From contig CM034406.1 in assembly GCA_019925095.2 (NCBI GenBank), positions 13,116,388 to 13,180,387 on the forward strand: DNA of 64,000 bases, given 5' to 3'. The position numbers and the translations under genes are program-made. The stretch is from Dendrolimus kikuchii. Its lineage: Eukaryota > Arthropoda > Insecta > Lepidoptera > Lasiocampidae. Positions 44,433-59,400 of this stretch are shown piece after piece (the stretch's first letter is position 1; each line of letters starts with the position of its first letter). The notes beneath the pieces were generated by a model, which had not been told where the DNA came from, did no database searches, and saw only the letters and a program-made list of their open reading frames with translations.

Positions 44433-47400
44433 GTAATTGTAATTATAGTTATTTATGATACTAGAGCGGTAAGTTCCTCATGACAATGTAATGTAATGTT
44501 AGTTTTTGTGCATAGTTTTCTGAATTTTTAGACAGCAGGAAGAATCGTTTCCCAGGGACGAAAAGTACTGTTTTCGTTCGTGTGATTAGGCAGTCAGATA
44601 ACTCTAAACGTACTTTCAGAATATGAGAATTGAAAAATACTTTTCATGCTTGGGATGGGATAGTTTGCGATATAAACTGAAGTGAATCTTCCGGGGGCAA
44701 ATAGCACTAACATAAAAATTTAGTACAATATAACCTGTATTAACGCCTGCTCTATAATATAAACAAGAAGTACGCACTAGAGTTTGAGTTTGGTAAACTC
44801 TAGTTTTTTTATACATAATGTACTCTGTGAGTAACATCGAACATAAAACTTTCATGACATTATACAATTTTAATTATAAATAAATAAGACGTTCTAAAAA
44901 GTTTAATATGCATAGCACTTTATTTAGATTAATTGAAGCTAAATAATATAGATTTCAGATTTTTGTAGCGAGTGCGTTTGAAACTTAACTTTATGGATTA
45001 ATCGATATTGTAGGCTGCATTGGAGATGGTACGGTGTGAAGAGTTACAGCTTGAGCTCTCTGCGACGTTGCGTGCTCGAGGCACATCCACAGCTGCAACA
45101 TGGTCAAATCCATCCGCACAGCCCGCTTCGGAGATCGAGCGTATCATGGCGAAAATTGAACAAGACAATCGTATTTTAGCTGAGTTAGAACATACCAGAT
45201 CTACGACACATGGTCAGTACTGCTACTTCTGTTCCCATAATATTATTTCATTATAAATGTTTTCATTTTCACTAGTTTTCATTCAAATTGCTGTTATACA
45301 TATCAACAAATTATTATCTTTACGTTATATTATAGATGATACAGATTTATTTGAAGGATTAAAATGGGTTGAATTTCCTATTGTTATTTTTTACAGGTAT
45401 CCAAAGTAGTGGGTCTAACCAAGCACTAGGAGAATTCCACTCTCCAACGCCGTCGCCGCTGCCTCACTCATACACAAGCACCGCCGGCCACGTGGCAATT
45501 TGCCAAAGCAATACAATGCCCACCCTATCTTCTCTCCATGCCACTGGACAGTTTACTGCCCCGAGCTCTAATTCTGTCGCTTACTCTATGAGTGCGCACA
45601 ACCCTGTTTCTTACGCTAATCCTGTGTCCGCCTATTCCACTAACGCCTATTTGACTAATACACATCAAGTCACATTTACTAATCCAGTTACCGCTCCTCT
45701 TGTCAACAACATTGGTCAAATTTCTAGTACCCTCGCGGGTCTGCAAAGTAACTTGCAGAATATCACCGGCAATGTATCCGGTATGAGTTTGGGTGGAGGA
45801 TTATCTGGCCCTGGTATGACTGGGACAATATCTGGTACGGGATTGACCAGCTGCTTGAACAATGTGCAGACTAGTCTATCTGGAGGTTTGACTAGTACTC
45901 TTGGAGGTATGCAGTCAACTTTGACGGGTGGATTAGGAAATGCACTATCTAACCTCAACACCGTGACTCAACTAGGAGGACTTAACACAAGTTTGACAAG
46001 TGCTTATGGAACTGGTACAGGAACGTACACCAATCCTTTGTTATCAACGGGACTAAGCAATCCGATGAATATTAAGCTTAAACCTTTAGATGAAATAGAC
46101 CTGGGGATAGGTAGATACGCGACAACAACTACGGGAGTGGGTAGAGTAGCTACACCTGTCACTCCGCACCAACCGTCATGGAGCTTAGGATTAGATAGCC
46201 AATTTGGAACTGATAGATTAGGTGGCTTAGACTCGAGTTTTAGCCATGATCGGAATCAAAGAACATTATCGAGGATTATGCCTAATCCTGGATTAGATAT
46301 TGACGGTGAGTTTAGAATTCCATATAATATATTTGTAACTGATCTTAGATATTTTTATTTATATTATCGTTATTATCTTACAGTTCGAAACACTCACTAT
46401 ATGAATGGAGGTCCACCGCCAGAAGGCCAAGTTGATATGTTGGATATACCTGGAAAGGGTCGCTGCTGCGTGTACATCGCTCGTTTCTCTTACGATCCCC
46501 CCGAGTTAGTATGAAATTTAATGGTATTTTCTAGCTCTATGTAACTATTTAGGATTTTAGTTAGTGAAAATAATTGTTGTCAATGTTTTTAGGATTGAAA
46601 CTGCAGAAGGGGAATTGTCAATTTGCGCCGGTGATTACTTGCTGGTGTGGGGTCCACCTGACCCAAACGCCTCTATGCTTGATGCAGAACTTTTAGATGG
46701 AAGGCGAGGTTTGGTGCCAGCTAATTTCGTGCAGAGATTAATAGGAGACGATCTTCTGGAGTTCCATCAGGTATTTTGCAGCCGATGATAAAAAGTGGAA
46801 TGTTGAAAATATTTTAAGAGGTTTTGTGTATGTACATATTATTATATGAATTTTAAAAAAGGGAGACTAGCAAAAGAGCTTTATCTATTTGCCTTGAAGA
46901 CCTCAAGTACTGTTATACATTTTCAATAACTATATCTACCATAAATTTAACATGACACAAGTTCGAATGTTAAATTATATTTAATACGATCTACAACAGT
47001 GCTGCTGTCAAATCAGGCTCAGCAATTCGTCAACAGCGTTTATTTATATTATATCCGACTTATGTAATATAAATAAGATACAGTTGACTCTCGATAATTT
47101 GACACTCAAGGGACCAGAGGAAAATTGTAAATTAGCGAGTATCAAATTATCTAGATTCGAGTGTACCAACAATTTGTACAATAACAATCTATTAGATTTT
47201 ATTTTCTGGTGGGGTATAGTTATACGGCACACGTATATATTATAAACAGATCCGAACTTTTTTAACATAGGTTAGTTAGCTTAGCCTTCGTGGTTATTTT
47301 TTTTTATAACCACCCAAAGTAATTTTATATCTCAAATAATAAATAAATGTGCCGTATATCTATACCGCATCCTTATTTTCATTAGAATATAATAAAACTA

Positions 47401-50400
47401 TGATTTATAAAATACAGCTTGAATAGAAAGGATATTCCACTAGTATGTTTTACAATATACTTATAAATAAATAAATAAGTCTTTATTTCTGCTTTTTTAC
47501 ATCGAAAAATAACTTATTACTTACTCGATACATTGCTTTTCCTTTTTTTTATATACACTGTTTCTCTTACAAGATCATTCTTCTTTTCTCAATCAATTCA
47601 CAACATTAACAATCTAATAATTAATTAATTGTATTAAAAGATACAAGATACTTACAATATGTTAAAAAATTTTGTCTGGGCAGGCAGTCATAGCATCACT
47701 AAGGGATGTCGACGAGTCAGCTACTACAGCTGTCAGTGACTTATCACTAAGCCGAGATGTGGCCAGACTCAGCGAAGTCGCAGATTTAAGCGAAGGGCCC
47801 GAAGATGACGATAACGGTAAGCCTTCTCAATATTGCTTTTAATACACCTAAAATGGGGCCTCTCCAATGCTAATAATCATTATCTTATGTCACAATCTTT
47901 TTATATTTTAAAAGATATATCGAGAGTCCTCTTTAAATTGTTATCTAGATTTTAAAGCATGACCTTTAAAATTTGTACCTTAGAAGTCTTTGCCTCTAAT
48001 ATTATGATGATGTAGTTTTATAAGTAACTATACCATATTGAAAAAAGCATAGATTTATAATGAATATAAAATAATTAGCAGTTTTTACTACATTGAATTT
48101 TAATTCCTTTAAGAATTATAAATTATTGTTTTCAATCATTTAATATCTATTTTAATTTTAATCAAGCATGTCTGGCTCCAAATATATTTTTGAATACCAC
48201 TAATATACTTATTATAAGGGTGCTTTAATTTTCCTTTTAATTAGACATTATATCAGTAGTCTTAATGTGTCGTCAACTCACTTCTAGAGATTTTTTTAAA
48301 GTTAAAGAAATTGCCGACGATATATTATATATTTCGAAGTTTCAAAATTTGTATACTATAGTTTTAAGGGCTACCTGCTTCAAATGCATAGCATTATCGT
48401 TAATAAACATTACCTACAATTCAAATCTTAATTTAATTAGTTGAAACAAATAGTTTTGTAAATTTCATATATTTTTTTAAAGAAAAATTGTCCTACCATA
48501 CATCGTCATACAATTGTAGCCATAGAAATCTATAGCGCGTACCTTTCCTCCCTCCTTTCCGACACGACTTGGCCGCACGCTTCATCGCATTACTCGCACT
48601 GCCTGGCACTTCCAACAACGGACCTGAACAGCAGTGCTGTTTTTCTCGTCGTTAGTGCCTGCTCCGCGGCAGCTTACCCTCGAGAGGCAGCTCAACAAGT
48701 CGGTGCTGATTGGTTGGACGGCGCCCGAAGGTGTACATCAGGCGAATATTGAGAGCTACCATGTATACGTCGATGGAGTCCTTAAGACGACTGTAAAAGC
48801 TAGTGAACGCACTCGTGCTCTCGTCGAAGGCGTTGATTCCAATCGGGTAAGATAGATAATTCATGTATCTACTTGACAGATTAAAAAAACGACTTAATGT
48901 GTGGCAATCCATGAATTATTAAGGGTGTCACTGATGATGACAAACCGCCACTGTGTCGTCTATTCGAAAATTCACCATAAAGTATTTCGAAAATTATGCA
49001 TGGTGTGCAAATCTATTTTCGTCGAAAGCATTTTTTAAACAAAGTACCTTAATTTTTATATTCGTGCCAAATATTGCACAAGTCCGAGACGGGATGGACG
49101 TAATTTTTATGGTGTTACCTACAGCACTTGACGATGTACACTGAAAGAAAAATCTCTCAGCTATATATGGCGGCTACCTTTAATTTTAGTTTTCTGTAAT
49201 TTTAGTACACTATTATATGTGCCTATTGTTAGAAAACAACTTCTCTTTTGTTGGTATAGATCTGAGTAGTTTTTAAAAGGTTTCGGTTATTATTAAACCT
49301 AAAAAAGCAATTTTTTTGTCACAATAGACTATTTAAATAATAATACAACGGTTATTTCAGGTGTACAGCCTTACTGCTAACTTATCATATCGGAGATTAG
49401 TCATGAGCAATTTGTTTAAAATTCAATGTTATAATTAGGTTTTAGATCATTATAGCCAACATGTTTCGTTAACGATTACCTTGTATTTTCTAAAGCCTCA
49501 TCGGATTAGCGTACGTTCTGTGACTGTGTCACGTCGGACCTCCCGCGACGCTGCCTGCACGATGGTGATTGGCCGTGACACTGCGAACATGGGGCCCACT
49601 TGTGTCAGAGCTAGCGGTGTCACTTGTTCTCAAGCTGTGATATCCTGGCTTCCAGCGAACTCTAATCACCAACATGTCGTTTGCGTTAATAATGTTGAAG
49701 TAAGTAATTACCACGGCCAATCTTAGAATGTCATTTTCTAAATTTCTATAAAAACCTCCTAAAAAAGATAATCTGGGTGTTCTTGAACATTATTTGTCTG
49801 CTGAGCACAACCACTTTTTTAATTATTGCATATAATTGTAAGAAATATACAGTCTCATATTGCTGTCTACTGGAGAGGCATTATAATCATAGTCATCATA
49901 GTTATAATCATATATATATATATCGGTGAAATATGAACTTTAAACAACTTCTTACTCCGTAGGTTCGCACAGTCAAACCTGGTGTTTATAGACATACAAT
50001 TACTGGACTTTCGCCAAGTACTCAATACCGGGTCACAGTGCGAGCGAAACATTTAAGAGCTGGCCCTCCTTCAGGAATACCGATTGAAGAAGCTCCTGGA
50101 GCATACACAGACTTTAGGACCCTGCCAAAAGGATTACCGGACCCACCTAACGAAATAATGGTACGTACAAGTATTGCTTAATATAAGCAGCATGAGGTGG
50201 AACGAGCATGCTTTATGGTCAACTATACAGTAATACACACACATCCCCAGCTCGCTAATTTATTTACTTGAACAGAAATTTTGTATTTATACACTGATTA
50301 CATAAACATTTTGAATATAAAAGATATGCTTCTCTAAATTTGAATAAAAAGCGTTTTGAGCACGCGCACATAACGATAGCTTTCGAACGCTCCACGACAT

Positions 50401-53400
50401 GTGTAATGGAAATGTATCATATGAAGATTCACAGTTAATTATACACTCCCTTTTACCTCCAAATAATTCACAACCTCAAAGCACACAGCACGTTCGTCAA
50501 TCCAAGGAAGTCGCGTCAATCGCAACCATAAATCCAGCGTCTGGACAAAAATTATGTAAAGTGATCCCAGTGCCCACCTCGATTAGCTTAGCATACCCCT
50601 GTACCAGTATCCCCTCGATGTGGCTTAATTAAATTTGCCCGCAAACATCCGAGTGTGGTTGTACAGTACCCAATTGGCTAGCGTGTGAACGGTGTGGCTG
50701 GATTGTTGGTGGTGATTGGTGCGGTGTCGCAGGTGGAAGCGGGGCCGCAGGATGGCACTCTGCTGGTCACGTGGCAGCCAGTGCTGCGTCCGCCGGCCTC
50801 GGGCCCCGTCACTGGCTATGCCGTGTACGCTGACGGCAAGAAAGTCACCGACGTCGATTCCCCTACTGGGGACCACGCACTCATCGACATCGGCAAACTG
50901 ATCGGACTCAACCCCAAATGCGTCACAGTAAGTATCGCTGTATGGAGCTTGAATTAGCTGTGTAACGCATTTTTGGCATTAATTGTGTTTGTTAAAACGT
51001 AGTTGAATTTAATAAGTGTTATATATTCCCTTATTCTTTAACTTTATAATTTTTGTTACTCCAGGTTCGTACAAAGTCCCGGGACAGCCAATCTAGTGAC
51101 AGTGCTCCTACAGCGATTCCTCCGGCGGTACTACGTGGGGTTGTATCAAGGATGCCCCGTGGTCCTGGGCCCGGTCAAATGCAGCCGGGCCCTGGCTATA
51201 GGGGCCCTCAGCAACGCCCACAACCCTATCAACAACAGCAGCAAGTTATCGAACATGATGAGAATCTTTCCGATAAGGAGATATTTCCCTCAAGTAATCG
51301 ACATGACCAGCATACTGCTCAGGTAAATTATTGATCAATTTTGACTGTACTTTAGAATATTAAAAAAAAATAACCGTAGAAGTAAATTATTGTGCTGACA
51401 AGGAAAAAAAGTATAATACGATGATTGGTAAAACTTACAAAAACTAAATCAGCAAAATATTTTTAACATAGTTTATTTACCGTCGAAGCACTTTCTATAC
51501 ATACATATTTGGTTTGCAAATCAATGTTGTACATCTTGTGTGTAATTTTCATTTTGCCAGTATATTTTCCATTATAATGTTTAATAAGTATTTAATATGA
51601 GCTTGATATTTTAATTTTCATATCCAATAATTTCCTTTTGTCTGTGTCTTATTAGCTATCATAATAATGATCAATGTCATATGCTCTCTCTTCTTGCGGG
51701 ACGAACTGGCTGATACTCTTATGTCCGTAAATTGAATAATGTTCATGTTTTGATTTGATTAGTGTTTTTGATATCGTTTAAAGCTAACAGACAGTTGGTT
51801 CCGCAACATCGGTGTTGCAAACTGCACTCTTTATACTATCTCTTGTGGTTCTGTCGCTGGCGTCTTCTAAATGTCCAGTATTTGTTTCTCTGCCGAACGG
51901 TATCACGACACAACCACTCGCGCCATCGAATATAGCTATGCACTCGGCTCGAACGTTCAAAATTAAATGCATACTGCTTGCGACTAGATAAGTAGTCTCT
52001 AGTGCTATTGGCCGATACCCAACAACGCACGACACCTTACAAATAATACTTAGAACAGATAAAGAGCTTGTATTTTGTGACACAGAGTATACCGTCTATT
52101 GAGCTCATGAGTTTGCAATCATGCCACTTAGTCTAACCTTACCTCCTCACATAACTGTTATACACCTTTCACCGTTATAGCCCACAAGCGGATTCGGCAC
52201 AGGCCTCCTAAAGAGTATATTCGACAAAATAACCCCTTCGGTAAGGAATTTTAACACGTCTTTTTACATTAATATTTGGTTTTATTATCGAGTTACACAC
52301 GATTGTTTTATTTTAGCGTTATATCAATTTAATTTTTAGTTTGTGAGTGTTTTAAATGTTATGTTTCTAGTTATTTGATAAGTTATATTTCTATAATTTG
52401 TTTCCATTTTATTTTATTATGACACAGTTTGCCCGTATTAATAGTGGTTATAATATACACAAAAATGTAGTCATATAATCAGCATATGAAAACATTACTT
52501 TGAGTATGCTTTTATATATTTATATCTGAAAGTAGAGAAAAACAATTTGTAGAGGAAAAGTACATGTTAGCTAAGTGCATATATATTTTTCTAAATCGAA
52601 AGTTTTCTTCAAATATTTTTAGCCATATAATTTTTTTGGTAAATTGTTCAAGATTAATTACTATATTAAGCGTTAGATGGCAATAAAGTCGTTATTTAAA
52701 TATGTAAACATAAATAGAGCCACTACGGTTTCCAGTTTAGTTTTATAACTGTTAGTTAATTCGTTAAAGTTGTCCATAGCTTATTTAAATACAAATCATT
52801 AACACCCATAGACATCAAAATTCAAAAATTCACTCATTAACATAGACATCTGTATCTCGCCATAACTGTCCACCACGTCGCATACAAAAATTCCGGTAAT
52901 GAATGAGTCGTGAATTCGTGAAAAGGCCGAACGCCAGTGAACTTTCATCTTTCCACTACTTTAGCTTTCTTGTACATGCGGCTTCACTCTTTTATAAAAG
53001 ACTTATGAAATTATCTTCTCACCTTCGATAACGCTTTTACTCATTCGCTACTAATATACTGTACTAATGCTTCAATGATATTGTTGTTACAAGTTAAACG
53101 AGCAGCACAATATGTATGAAAGCGAACATCAGTTGATCAAGTAAAGCACCATAATCGTTTTCACCACAGTCCATTACGTCAGCACATCCATTGTCACTAA
53201 TGTCTCCTTTGAAAATGGAATGATGTTAAAATATTCAATCACCGTGTGGTATCAGCAATCGGGAATACCGGCCATCGAAATCACTAAAGAGGGCGCCGCG
53301 GAGCTGGGTAGCGAGGACGAGGAGGCATCGCGTCGTCGGCCCCCGCAGGTCTGCGATCTCTCCTAGCTGTCATCGATGTGCTCTCCATGTGCTAGCACTC

Positions 53401-56400
53401 ACTATACTTTTTCTCTCTTTCGCAACTTTGTACGGTCCCGAACACGAGTTTCCACTTTTCGGTGTGTCTGTGTTGTTATCACTTGTTCCGTCCTCGATGT
53501 ACGATGCTACACATTTGACACAGTGCCACGCGCCCCCACATGTCCGTTCCGAAACACGAAGCACAGTCGCGTGATAGGTAGACGTCACCATCGATAGGCC
53601 CCCAACAGTAACGTTGAAATAGGCCCCACAAAGCACTTTAAACAGATTAACATAACATCACTCGAGCATGTACAACGCGTGTGTATGGTTGTTCCTGCAT
53701 GCTGTCTTGGCTTCGACGCGTACCGAACACTCAGTACTTCACTACAATCCTCTCTGACACATCCTCCACACCTCAATGTTTCAGTGTTAAAAGATTATGA
53801 ATTGCGGCGAAAAGTAAGAGTATTTATATAATTACTAAAATAATTAAGTGAGATTATCGATTAAATCAGTTTAATAATTTTTTATGGTCTGACTTTGAAC
53901 AAGCATTTTTGAATAAAATTATTTAAATAAAAATTCGCTATGAATGACGTGGTTTCAAGCGTAAACGCTGCACGCTAGCTTTCGTTGTGCATGGGGGTTG
54001 ACTAGCGCTACGATGGAATGTTCCATTTTATTACGTCCAAGGAGAAGGTAATATGTTTATCGCTTTAAGCCGCAACGCCAAAAGGGATTATAATGGCTAT
54101 GAGCTTATGAAATTGCTGTCGGCTTCGTTATGGAAAATCTAACCTTATTAATGTGTTGGTTCGTACGGACGTCAGCAGCAACCGTCCCAACCAACGCAAG
54201 CGTCGCAGCCGCCATCGGGTCCGCCGTACCCGAGTACACCAGCCTACCATGGCACGCAGCAACCCCCTTACCCTCCAGCCGGCCAGTTCCCAAGTAACCA
54301 GCAGAACCCCTACCCGCCCGCACAGCAGCCGCAGTACCAGAACCCACCGCCCAGGAACCACCACGAGAGGGGCCGACCACCTAACCCCCATCAGGTATCT
54401 CTTTGAGATTGATGTATTTTAAGTTATTCATACTGGCTACAAAATATCCTTATCAAAGTCATAATTCTCCAACTCTGATCGAGAAGCATGTACCATCATG
54501 CAGCTTTTTGCCTCGCTTAATCTGCATATTGTTACAATTACCACTTGCTGACGGTGAAGACAAACATAGTAATGAAACTTCCCCATGGACAAATTCGTTG
54601 TCTGAACTCAGCTTTCAAAAAAGTGGCAGGCATGCTGTCCATTCCTCTAATAATGGAGAGGCCTGAGCCCATTCTGACGTCCATTAACACTTTTTTTATT
54701 ATATTTATTAGTGGAATACAAGTTTATATACAATACAACTTCACTCAACAGTTTTGAGTTATTATATTAGTTTTATAATTTGTCACTCAGAAAATTAGGT
54801 TGGCGCTACTGCGATCTTGTAATACTAAAAAGTTTTCTCCTTTTGAGCCTTCATGTTATGACCGTTTTATCGAGGATCTGGATCGCCACGATGTTCACAT
54901 GATATTTAGTACAGTTGAGGTTCACAAGGTTTCAGCGTATCTCCTGTATTTACTAACTGTAGTGAGATTAATTTTTTTTTGTTATGGATTTAGCAACAAG
55001 CGCAACAAGGCGGCATGCAGTATACAGCACGAGGTGGTGCACCTGCGGGTCCTCGTGGACCGCAACCCGGAATGCGCCAGGGACACCCGCAGTCCAAGCG
55101 GAGTCGCTACTTCATTGCACTGTTCGACTACGACCCTGCCACGATGAGCCCAAACCCCGAGAGCTGTGACGAGGAATTGCCTTTCAGTGAAGGAGATACT
55201 ATTAAGGTTATAAAGCAATGGCGTTTTTTAGTTGTTCCCTTCAATTATGAGTTGCTTAATAAGTTTTTAATATAAATATAATATTTTTATTTTCCGTTTG
55301 CAATTTTTCAATAAGTAAATTAAATTTCATTTTTTTTTTCATTAATTCCAAACGATCGTTGGTGTTTTAAATTCATTCAGTTCATTAAACCGTTCATACT
55401 TCATTAGAGGGCTGAACGACTCCGAAGTCACGTCACTAACACACCTAATATTTAATATACTTCGTAGAGTCGTGAAAGTTACCCCACCTATAACTATTGA
55501 ACTATAATTATTTGATATCTTAGCGTAAAAGAAAATATTCGCTGGGAAGTTTCCTACAGTTTGCAGTTGTTGTAACGCGGTTTATTCTGCGTTCAAAAGA
55601 GAAGTTTTAGTTTTCTTTCATGTTAATAAGAACCAATTTTGCTGTAGGTTTGGGGTGATAAAGACGCCGATGGCTTTTATTGGGGCGAGTGCCGTGGTCG
55701 ACGTGGCTATGTACCGCATAACATGGTGATGGAGGTATCTGAGCAGGAGGCAGCAGGGCAGGCAGCCGCGAAGCCCCGAGACCGTTGGAACGACGCGTAC
55801 GCCAATGCACCCGTTCGGCGAATGGTCGCGTTGTACGACTATGACCCACAGGAACTCAGCCCGAACGTTGATGCTGACGTAATTTCCCTGTCTTTACTTT
55901 CATCATTTCCTAATCGTTAGGGGTCGGCAAAATCTCTTTTTCTTTCATACGTCTCTATTTTGGCTTATATCATCTATCATCATGCATGCAATCCATTCTT
56001 ATTATTTTGGTATATCTCTACATTTATATCTATCGATCAACCAGTTTAAGATTGTTTTTGTCATATGATTTTCATACTCCTTCTTATTTGTTCATACCAC
56101 CTTAACCGTCTTCCTCTCAATTTTAGTCAGTTATGGCTGCAATTTTCAAAGACCCTCTTATACCGTAAACTTCGTTTATCGCCTTATCCATTCTTGTGAC
56201 ACTACATATTCATCTTGGTATGATTTATCCTTAATATAATAAATTTTATATTGCAATCATGGAGGAAGAATTCTAGGAACGATAATCGTCCATACAAAAT
56301 CTAACTTTGATGAGTTCCTAAATCCTACATGATGTCACAGACTCACAGTATACATACTTCCTTTGCGTTTTGAAGTTTTATCTTCATACTCTTTTCATCA

Positions 56401-59400
56401 AATTAGTCAAACATTGAAAACAAAATTTAGATTTTCAACTTGGAACTTATTTAGTCCAAAAGAATGTTTTAAATAATAAAATGCTAAGAAGAGAAAAACG
56501 AAATCTGAGGCATCATGTAGAATTTAGGCATATAAGTTTTATCTATGGATTTGGGAGCATTTCAGTTATTATAGTTTATAACTGGATGACTGTCATTCAT
56601 TCATTCTATATCATACTTGCAGGCGGAGCTAAGTTTTCAGACTGGTCAAATCATCCATGTGTATGGTGAGATGGATGACGACGGCTTCTACATGGCTGAG
56701 ATCGATGGTATGAGGGGTCTTGTTCCAAGCAACTTCCTCACGGAAGCCAATGACCAGTACGCACCGGCAGGGCAGAGTAGTCAGGGTAAGCTCAAAATTT
56801 CCAGTTATTATTTTTTGTATATACTAGATCTCCGTTGTATTAAGAGAACACTTTACAATCCTTTTCAAGCACATTGCGCGCAAATAGGAATGTTAGGTTT
56901 GGCATATAGAAGAAATCCAAAAAGCTAAAATTAATATATGTGTTACAAATACATTAAATAACCTAGATAATACACTCGTTGTTTATGTTAATACTGACAA
57001 TACAAAATATATAATGGTCTTTAGATAAGTAGTTGGTTTCAGTCTTTTGGTTTGTATATGGTATATTCGTACTACTAGTAATACAACAGGCAGCTATGGT
57101 CAAACAGTCGCATGTAATAAAATTAGGTAGTGGTTAGTTCACTGCTCTCTACTATTATTTGTTTTGGTGGTTTTCCGTTTTTTTTGAGTTTAAATATACA
57201 AATTAAAGAATCAAAGTTCAATTTAAGTTAATAAAAATAGACTTTTTGCTGAAGCTGATATCTGTCTACAGCTAATGAAAGCAAACAATGTCCATATAAA
57301 AAACGGATGCTAAAATACCTTGCTATCATTTTCTTTACATTTAAAATATTGTACTTAGGGCCGATTTTTCAATCGTCAGAGAAAAGTTATTTATCGAATA
57401 GAAATACAACATGACTAAATAAGAATTTACCGTTTCGTGAATAAAAGCATTGAGCTGTTTCACTTTTACATTCAATCAATTTATAATTTACTAGATTCTG
57501 CCCGCGACTTCGTCCGCGTGGAATAGTTAAAAAGAACCCCGATTTTGAAACATTTTTCATTGGTGTTCCGCTCCTATTGGTCTCAGCGTGATGATATATA
57601 GCCTATAGCCCTCCTCGATAAATGGGCTATCTAAAACAGAAAGAATTTTTCAAATCAGACCAGTAGTTCCTGAGATTAGCGCGTTCAATCAAACAATCTT
57701 ATACTAATATATAAAGCTGAAGAATTTGTTTGTTTGAACGCCCTAATCTCAGGAACTACTAGACTGATTTAAAAAATTCTTTCAGTGTTAGATAGCCCAT
57801 ACAGAGCACCAATGAAGAATGTTTCAAAATCGGCCCTTAATAAAACATTTTTAATTACTGTCTTAAAAATTATTTATAGTACCTAGGTAAACTATTTGAA
57901 CCGTTAAAGATACAAACTCATAGCTCGTTAGGTTGGTTCAAAATCTAAAAAGCTGCAATAATTTGTTTTTGCATTTTGCTACATAATCCGAGAACTATTT
58001 ATAATCAGACATGGTAGATCGCTAGTTCATTTAACAAATATTGATTTTGTGTGAGGTTTTCTTCAAGTAATGACATTATTGTTTCTTATAGGTATGTTTC
58101 TGAAATTATTCGCTTAGGCTGATATTACACGGTATAACCGCCGAATTTATTCAGTTCAAGGATATAGCGAAAGGCAATGTCTTTGAATGATTCAATTTCA
58201 TGTTTACTTATACATTTTGGTTGCTTCATGCAAATTGAAAAATAGAAGTGATGAGTTGTAGATTACGAATGGAATATTGTGGTGTTGATGCAGTTGGTGG
58301 CGCGGGCGTACGTGGTCCAGGTGCAGGCGGTGCGGGTCGAGGACGGGGTGCGGGCATGGGCATGAGCATGGGGATGGGCGCGGGGAGCACAGGGGCCGTG
58401 GGAGGTGCGGGGGGAGTTCCGGGTCCCGGCGCCCGGGGTCCCCCGCCGCCCCCAAGGGACAACGTTGGCCCCGCGCCCCGCAACCATCATAGGAAGACAG
58501 GTGCGTCGCCCATGGGCCCTATTCGCACGGCACCAAAAAATATGTCTTCAGGTTGTTCAATTTTTGGTACACTCTTTTAAAATTTCCAATACTTTTATTA
58601 ATTTGTGCACTATAAAGAATTTGAAGATTTAAAATATGCAAATACTGAAACACAGAAAACTGTACAGAAGAGATACGGCACCCTGTAACTGTCAATTTAA
58701 AGATAGCTATGAAGTAGAAATTTAAGCAATCTGAAGACGGTAATGAATTTAATGTGCATAGGGCCTCAGCGATTCCTCGAATTCCGGTCTAACAAGTCCT
58801 GTAAATCAACGGAACATAAATCACATTTCCTTTGGTGATAGACTGATTGAAATAATTTGGCATGGTCAGGTCGTTGATTCTATATCTCTGTATAATCAAG
58901 TAATATTTCACATGAATTATATAATGTTTACAAAGTGGTTTTAAGGTAGCGTTATTTATAAAATCTTGTTAAATATTGCTAATGAACATGACACGATCTC
59001 TTTTAAAAATATGTTTTCATATTACGTAAACACAGTTCGATATTGTAGGTGTAGAATACTACTATATACAAGCCCTTCCAAATGAGAAATAAAAATAGCT
59101 TCGAAATTCCTTCACATTGCTAAAAACTGCTCGTAGGTTTCCGGGTGTATATATACTTAGCCTGACTGTTGGTGGACCCTAGCAAGATGTGAATAGCTGT
59201 TTTATTCCTAAGAAGTTTAGAGGGTTATCCATAACACCCATACGAAAGATATCCTTGACATTGGTTTGGAATATAGATAACCATTCATGACTGTTTTCTG
59301 AGAGATTGCTTAAAAAATAATATAATTAATAATAACTTATTTCTGTTCTCCAAGTAAGTTTACGTAATATTGAAACAGAAATTTATTATTGATTTTCCAT

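Noticed and set aside
50399..50632. 77-codon plus-strand frame between two RIM-BP exons
   Set aside because: Phases and splice sites join 50160 directly to 50733; the frame has no FN3 or linker similarity.
51784..52083. 99-codon minus-strand frame in a RIM-BP intron
   Set aside because: No motif; the opposite strand is open over much of the same stretch, suggesting composition or an unknown repeat, not a gene.
53786..53814. 29-base candidate microexon with TTTCAG acceptor and AAAGTAAGA donor
   Set aside because: Splice signals look good, but it needs phase 1 entry while the preceding RIM-BP exon ends in phase 0; no alternative upstream donor was convincing.
58204..58490. Three overlapping Pro/Ala/His-rich minus-strand frames
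   Set aside because: Antisense of the Gly-rich RIM-BP exon, which has proper splice sites and phase.
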